From Nitrospinota bacterium (GTDB taxonomy: Bacteria; Nitrospinota; Nitrospinia; Nitrospinales; JACRGP01): a stretch of DNA of 51,765 nt. Position numbers and translations under genes: made by a program. The notes beneath the pieces are model-generated. The model ran no database searches, was not told where the DNA came from, and was given only the letters and a program-made list of their open reading frames with translations. Where the stretch lies: assembly GCA_016207065.1 (NCBI GenBank), contig JACQQK010000093.1, positions 1 to 51,765 of the forward strand, written 5' to 3'. Shown here one piece after another: positions 47,706 to 51,765 of this stretch; position 1 is the first letter of the stretch, and each line of letters starts with the position of its first letter.

Positions 47706-48509
47706 TTAAAGGAAAGCTCGCGCCATATTCATGATTCGCGGGATGAGTTTGGGGCGTACCAAACGCGGGTCGTAGGGAGACAGCCGGCGTTTGTTTTCTT
47801 GCAGACAGAGGTCAATGAAATCCTTCGCCGACAGGGAGGAACTTTTTTCGACTTTCCGCGCTTGGATGGTGAAGGCGGTCCCGCCCAATTTCGTCAAATC
47901 CATGAGTCTCCGCCGTCCCGCCTCGGCGAAGGCCACCAAGGTCATGAACGCATGGACGGGTTGAAGGAACAGGGACCGGCGGCGCCTCTGGTACAGAAGC
48001 CAGTTTTGAATGAACAGGATGTGCCGGGCTTCCTCCTGCACGATCGGCTCCATGGCCTCGATCAGTTGGACCGGGTAGTCGGAAGTGGACTTTGAAATTT
48101 GCAGGAAACCAAAGGCGAAAAAGGAGTCGATGCATTCCCCCGCCCCCGTGGTCATGAAGCGCCATTCAAGGTTCCCCGGCAGGGGATCGTCGGGCATTTC
48201 GTTGAAAGGGATGTTGTAGCGTTTGAGGAAATATTTAAGGATGTCCGCGTGCCGGCCTTCCTCGTAAGCCTGCAGGGCCAGGGCCTCCCGGAGCAGGGGG
48301 TCGGTTTCCTCCCTGGCATACGCGGTGAGCTTGATGAACACCTGTTTTTCGGTGTGGACCGCGTGGTTCCAGATGGGAAACGCCGCGAGTTTCCGGACGG
48401 TTTTCCCGTCGAGTTCCGGCCAAGGAAGATCCTCCGGCTGAAACGGCTTGTGAGTGTCGATGAAAAACCGGCAAAAAAGGTTTTTATGCTCTTCGGAACC
48501 GGGCGACAT
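47706..48509 (-). CDS. Ferritin-like diiron domain protein
   Basis: A 267-residue helical protein with the spaced ligands of a four-helix diiron site: E54, E84 with H87 (YEEGRHADI), E125, and E160 with H163 (QEEARHILF). The repeated EExRH motif is characteristic of ferritin-like/rubrerythrin-type oxidases and hydroxylases. No signal peptide or rubredoxin domain is seen. Function may be oxygenation of a metabolite, oxidative-stress protection or iron handling; the sequence does not decide. It is the most upstream gene of the minus-strand group with parvulin and mqnC, separated from parvulin by 123 bp. Confidence 0.75.
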   Translation of the reverse strand: MSPGSEEHKNLFCRFFIDTHKPFQPEDLPWPELDGKTVRKLAAFPIWNHAVHTEKQVFIKLTAYAREETDPLLREALALQAYEEGRHADILKYFLKRYNIPFNEMPDDPLPGNLEWRFMTTGAGECIDSFFAFGFLQISKSTSDYPVQLIEAMEPIVQEEARHILFIQNWLLYQRRRRSLFLQPVHAFMTLVAFAEAGRRRLMDLTKLGGTAFTIQARKVEKSSSLSAKDFIDLCLQENKRRLSPYDPRLVRPKLIPRIMNMARAFL

Positions 48510-48672
48510 CTACGATCCGCGGGGATTTGATGGATTATTTTTCGAGAAGAAACGTTCCATATTTTTTAGCATAGATAATGATCCCCTGTCCAAAAAATTT
48601 ATTCCCGGGAATTTTTTCGCAAACCGATTTTAAAATTGGCGTTTGCCCGGGAAATTGAATACACTTTTGGGT

Positions 48673-49293
48673 ATGGACTCCGTTTTTTTATTGTCGGGCG
48701 GGTTTGTTCTGGGGTGTCTGCACGCCCTCGATACCGACCATATCGCGACGGTGTCGGCGCTTATCGTCGAGAAGCAACCCTTGAGGAAAACGCTGGGTCT
48801 TGCCCTCCGCTGGTCGCTGGGACATAGTCTGACCCTGCTGGCCTTGGCTGGGTTGATGGTCTCGGCGAAGGGGGCGCTCGGCGTCTGGAGTTTTTCCGGG
48901 GCCGAACGGCTGGTGGGGTTGTCCATGATCGGCCTGGGATCATGGGTGTTGTCCCGCGAATGGAAACGGATGGCAACCCCCGGCGGCCATGAAGAAGAGC
49001 GCCACGGGCGTTCCGGACTGGCCCTCTTTGGCATGGGCGTACTGCACGGGGTGGCGGGTTCATCCTCCATCTTCCTGCTTGTCCCGGTGGCCGTCTCCGG
49101 TTCCGGGGGCGCGCTCCTGGCCTACGTCCTGTTGTTCAGCGCCGGGATGATCCTCACGATGGGGTTGTATTCCGCCCTGGTCAACAAGGGGCTGGTCCGG
49201 TTTTTCCGCTACCGCAAGCAATTGCGCTACGTTTCGATCCTGGTGGTCCTGGCGGTGGGGTTCCGCCTCCTGGCGGGCCTCCAACTGTTATAG
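48673..49293 (+). CDS. UreH/NicO-like nickel-cobalt transporter family protein
   Basis: A 206-residue membrane protein with about six TM helices. The first helix carries LHALDTDHIATVSAL, matching the H-x4-DH nickel/cobalt-binding signature, and GHSLTLLALAG follows in the next; both are typical of the UreH/HupE/NiCoT group. A His-rich cytoplasmic loop (GGHEEERHG) lies at about 104-112. It likely imports or exports Ni or Co. ATG 48673 begins directly at the first helix; no good ribosome binding site is seen, and upstream TTG codons exist. No urease, hydrogenase or cobalamin gene is adjacent. Confidence 0.8.
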   Translation: MDSVFLLSGGFVLGCLHALDTDHIATVSALIVEKQPLRKTLGLALRWSLGHSLTLLALAGLMVSAKGALGVWSFSGAERLVGLSMIGLGSWVLSREWKRMATPGGHEEERHGRSGLALFGMGVLHGVAGSSSIFLLVPVAVSGSGGALLAYVLLFSAGMILTMGLYSALVNKGLVRFFRYRKQLRYVSILVVLAVGFRLLAGLQLL

Positions 49294-49354
49294 CGGCCGG
49301 ACTTGCCGCAACCTCTCCCTAGCGACCGCGCGGGAGCAGGGCATTATTTACGCG

Positions 49355-50011
49355 TCAATAGCTAATTACAATTTGGACCTCGAAGGGGTTTGTCGCTTTT
49401 GCGACATCCACGTCCTCATGGCCCTCGGCCCAGCAACGGCATCCGCGGGCTTCGCCGGGATGGTCGAAATCCGGCTTGTCCCACCTATAAACCCGGCCTT
49501 CTCTTTTAGCGTGTTCGGGCCGCACATGATTATCGCGCATTGTCCGCCAAGCATACTCCTCGCCCAACTTGATGGGGTCAACCTTTCCTTCCCGATAGTC
49601 TTCATGCCGTATCATTGCATCGACAAGACGCCAATTGTTTATATCGGCCATGCGGTCCGTTCTGCGAAACCCAGTCCGCCTCAACACGCGACTAATATAG
49701 GCTTCCGTGTCGTTTTCCGAAGGGGGAGCATAGATATAGATCGCCTCGGCCAGAGTGACGCTTTGATACTTGGGAAGCTGTAATAATTCGTACATCGCCC
49801 TCCGGCCCGTTTCATAGTCTGGAAAAACCGCGAAGCCCCTGTTATTTCCGATCCATCCATGGACTTGAGCAAACACCCCACTTTTAACGTTTCCCGGATT
49901 ATTATTCCTCCAAGCCGGGGTACCGTTTTTTTTCATCTCCCCGGTATTGTCGCTGTGTTTGTATATCGTGGTAAGGCCCTTCCCGCCATAGGCTTTTACG
50001 GGTTTTTTCAT
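49355..50011 (-). CDS. Phage-type lysozyme-like protein with MuF-like C-terminal motif
   Basis: A 218-residue protein. Residues about 33-118 contain WRNNNPGN and GFAVFPDYETGRRAMYELL, then YAPPSENDTEAYISRVLRRTG, a pattern of phage virion muramidase/transglycosylase-like domains. Residues about 150-198 carry WRTMRDNHVRPEHAKREG, KPDFDHPGEARGCRCWAE, resembling the Asp/His/Cys-rich end of Mu F/SPP1 gp7-type head-morphogenesis proteins. Such combinations occur in phage structural genes and in phage-derived toxins. GGAG lies 8 bases before the ATG. No signal peptide and no other phage gene are present. It lies 61 bp downstream of a secreted propeller gene in the same direction. A partial copy sits at 14203-14449. 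Confidence 0.7.
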   Translation of the reverse strand: MKKPVKAYGGKGLTTIYKHSDNTGEMKKNGTPAWRNNNPGNVKSGVFAQVHGWIGNNRGFAVFPDYETGRRAMYELLQLPKYQSVTLAEAIYIYAPPSENDTEAYISRVLRRTGFRRTDRMADINNWRLVDAMIRHEDYREGKVDPIKLGEEYAWRTMRDNHVRPEHAKREGRVYRWDKPDFDHPGEARGCRCWAEGHEDVDVAKATNPFEVQIVISY

Positions 50012-50072
50012 TTTTCATCTCCAATTGGATTGTGAGGATTGGCATGCTTTGAGGATTCTGGCGAGTTGTTTT

Positions 50073-51584
50073 CTAACCATCTCTCTCCAGCGGAATCTTT
50101 TTTTCCCCATCTGGACTCACCAGCGCCCTCCATGCAGTCCTTCCCTTCGAGATATAGTATTTCCCATCGTCCCCTTCCCAGTAGCCTTCGAGAGGGATTG
50201 GGGAACTGATGTATCTAATTCCGTTTTTATCAACGATCAAATAACCTGAAACGTCGTCTTTCAAAGCCTTCCAAACCAGCGGCGCCCCTCCGTTTTTTGG
50301 GAAAATCCGCCAGTCGTCCTCCTCCAGGACATCGACCAGATAGTTTTTCATTTCCGGGGACAGCGGCTCTTTTACCACCCGGAGCAAACTTCCCGGCGTG
50401 ACGAACCGCTCGTTCTTTCCGTCGATATCCACCGCATGAACGGCGTCGGAGACCGCCCAGGCCGGGGTGTCAAAATAGAGGGTTTTGCTGTCGGGCGAGA
50501 AATCTTTGTTCTCGAAACCGCCGATCACGTCTTTCATGTCGCGCGCGTCCTCGCGCGGTTCGAGGAGCAGGCGTTCGGAGCGCGTTTCCAGGTCCACGAC
50601 CCAAAGTTGGTCCGTGGCGCATATCCAATCGTTCTTCTTCTTGCATTCCTCGGCCTTGTCCTCGATCTCCCTGGAGAACGCGACCCAGCGCCCGTCCGGG
50701 GACAGGGCCGGACCATGGTCCCTGCCGGCATGGGTCACCTGTGTCTCTTTGAAATCGATCCAGAGGAAAATGTTACCGTCCCTCTCGAACACGGTTTTAC
50801 TCGTTTTCGGTTCCTCCGCCTGGGCTTCGCCGGCTTCAAGCTCGTCCTCCGAGTCCGGGACGCCGCTTTCCATATAGGTAACTTTATAATGGTGATTGAA
50901 ATGTTCCGTATTCGCGCCCAAGGGGCCCAGTTCTTTTCCTTGGGGCGTGATCAACCAATACCAGGCGTAAAGGTTGCCGCTGAAAAGGGCCTTGTATTTC
51001 CCGACAACCAAATGACCGGTCCATGTATTGTCTCGACTTTGCTTGATGACGTCATAAGTCGCGCCAGCGACGACGAACCGCTCGTTTCCCCCATCGATAT
51101 CCACCGCATGGATGGCGTGAAAGTTTTCATCTAGGGCTTTCCGGATATAGGTTTGGAAAAAGAGCGTCTTGCCGTCGGGAGAAAAAAATTTATCGCTGAA
51201 TTCCCCGATGAATTCCTTCATGTCGCGCGCGTCCTCGCGCGGTTCGAGGAGCAGTCGTTCGGAGCGCCTTTCGAGGTCCATGATCCAGAGTCGTCCGGGG
51301 TTGCATATCCTGCGGCCATCATCCTGCTTTTTCTTGCATTCCCCGGTCTTGTCCTCGATCTCCCTGGAGAACGCGACCCAGCGCCCGTCCGGGGACAGGG
51401 CCAGATCAAAGTCCCTGCCGGTGTTGGTGAGTTGGACGGGCTTGCCCTTGACCTTGAGAAAAATATTACCGTCCTTTTCAAAAACCGTTTTCCCCGGTTT
51501 TTTGCCTTCGGCATGGATCGGGGCGGCAAAGGTTAGAACCATGACGCACAGAAAAAACGCAATGGATGATTTCTTTTTTGGCAT
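50073..51584 (-). CDS. Secreted TolB-like beta-propeller protein with internal duplication
   Basis: A 503-residue protein with a signal peptide (about 1-25, cleavage after IHA). Two homologous halves (about 31-245 and 262-480) each contain KTVFE-DGNIFL, LALSPDGRWVAFSREIEDK or its variant, LLLEPREDARDM, and AVDIDG-NERFV. The SPDGRWVAFSR and FSPDGKTLFF units are PD40/TolB propeller blades. An acidic linker joins the halves. The matching DNA is also very similar, so the duplication is fairly recent. It probably acts in the periplasm or at the surface as a binding scaffold; no catalytic motif is seen. GGGGAG precedes the ATG. The lysozyme-like gene follows. Confidence 0.75.
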   Translation of the reverse strand: MPKKKSSIAFFLCVMVLTFAAPIHAEGKKPGKTVFEKDGNIFLKVKGKPVQLTNTGRDFDLALSPDGRWVAFSREIEDKTGECKKKQDDGRRICNPGRLWIMDLERRSERLLLEPREDARDMKEFIGEFSDKFFSPDGKTLFFQTYIRKALDENFHAIHAVDIDGGNERFVVAGATYDVIKQSRDNTWTGHLVVGKYKALFSGNLYAWYWLITPQGKELGPLGANTEHFNHHYKVTYMESGVPDSEDELEAGEAQAEEPKTSKTVFERDGNIFLWIDFKETQVTHAGRDHGPALSPDGRWVAFSREIEDKAEECKKKNDWICATDQLWVVDLETRSERLLLEPREDARDMKDVIGGFENKDFSPDSKTLYFDTPAWAVSDAVHAVDIDGKNERFVTPGSLLRVVKEPLSPEMKNYLVDVLEEDDWRIFPKNGGAPLVWKALKDDVSGYLIVDKNGIRYISSPIPLEGYWEGDDGKYYISKGRTAWRALVSPDGEKKIPLERDG

Positions 51585-51765
51585 GTGAAGCGCTCCCCCA
51601 AGGTTCGCCGCTAAATCGCTCTGTCCCCCTATAATATGTCATTGAGACAAGGTTCGGACAGGGGAAAATCTTTGGGTTCGCGGGGTTACAAGGAAATAAG
51701 GGGAGGTAGGCGCATACGCGGTTCGCGGGAAGAATGCCCCGCCTCGGCGCCGCGACTTTCTTACC

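Noticed and set aside
48673-49293. Part of a urease or hydrogenase locus because of the UreH/HupE-like motif
   Set aside because: No urease, hydrogenase or cobalamin gene is adjacent within the window.
49355-50011. Prophage
   Set aside because: A single phage-type gene with no capsid, tail, terminase or integrase neighbours; the only recombinase is 13 kb away among chromosomal genes.

Overview
The window is gene-dense, GC-rich DNA from a Gram-negative-type bacterium: lipoprotein and secretory signals, an RND/TolC-type tripartite pump and surface-sugar genes all appear. It carries menaquinone synthesis by the futalosine route (MqnC), a DUF2851 protein, a CHAT/CHASE2 signalling operon, a GmhA heptose isomerase and a large bidomain dCTP deaminase. 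This mix fits a Nitrospinota/Nitrospirota- or deltaproteobacteria-like lineage. No rRNA or other decisive marker is present, so the lineage is inference. I found no tRNA, rRNA or CRISPR array. No gene-free stretch exceeds 300 bp.

Layout. 0-2 kb: end of a dispersed repeat, an L-2-hydroxyglutarate oxidase-like gene, an IS481-type transposase scar, and a parD antitoxin with a truncated parE. 2-8.3 kb: a three-gene operon (CHAT-protease lipoprotein, CHASE2 adenylate cyclase, FecR-like secreted protein), the most system-like unit here. 8.5-14 kb: a minus-strand sugar operon (nucleotide-sugar dehydrogenase, PIN-aminotransferase fusion, carbamoyltransferase, GmhA). 14.2-21 kb: a phage-type gene scrap, a 2Fe-2S ferredoxin, cysD-cysNC with an aberrant APS-kinase P-loop, DUF2851 and cysS. 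21-28.2 kb: a czcCBA-type metal efflux operon headed by a His-rich membrane protein and carrying two different miniature inverted-repeat elements. 28.3-30.7 kb: a membrane-anchored TPR-cupredoxin protein and an FmdB zinc ribbon. 30.8-36.8 kb, plus strand: dcd, scpB, rluB, a secreted protein, an AI-2E-type permease and a tyrosine recombinase. 36.8-46.1 kb: a divergent, visibly more AT-rich surface-glycan cluster. 46.1-51.6 kb: mqnC, parvulin PPIase, diiron ferritin-like protein, UreH/NicO-type transporter, a lysozyme/MuF-like phage protein and a duplicated beta-propeller.

Themes. (1) One miniature element family with a 19-bp terminal inverted repeat occurs four times, and an unrelated element with a 15-bp repeat once. 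In three places the terminal repeat supplies the stop codon of the neighbouring gene. (2) The lysozyme/MuF-like gene has a partial copy 35 kb away in opposite orientation. (3) The two sugar clusters and the sulfate-activation genes suggest a modified cell-surface polysaccharide, possibly carbamoylated. Sulfation is uncertain because the APS-kinase domain looks degenerate.
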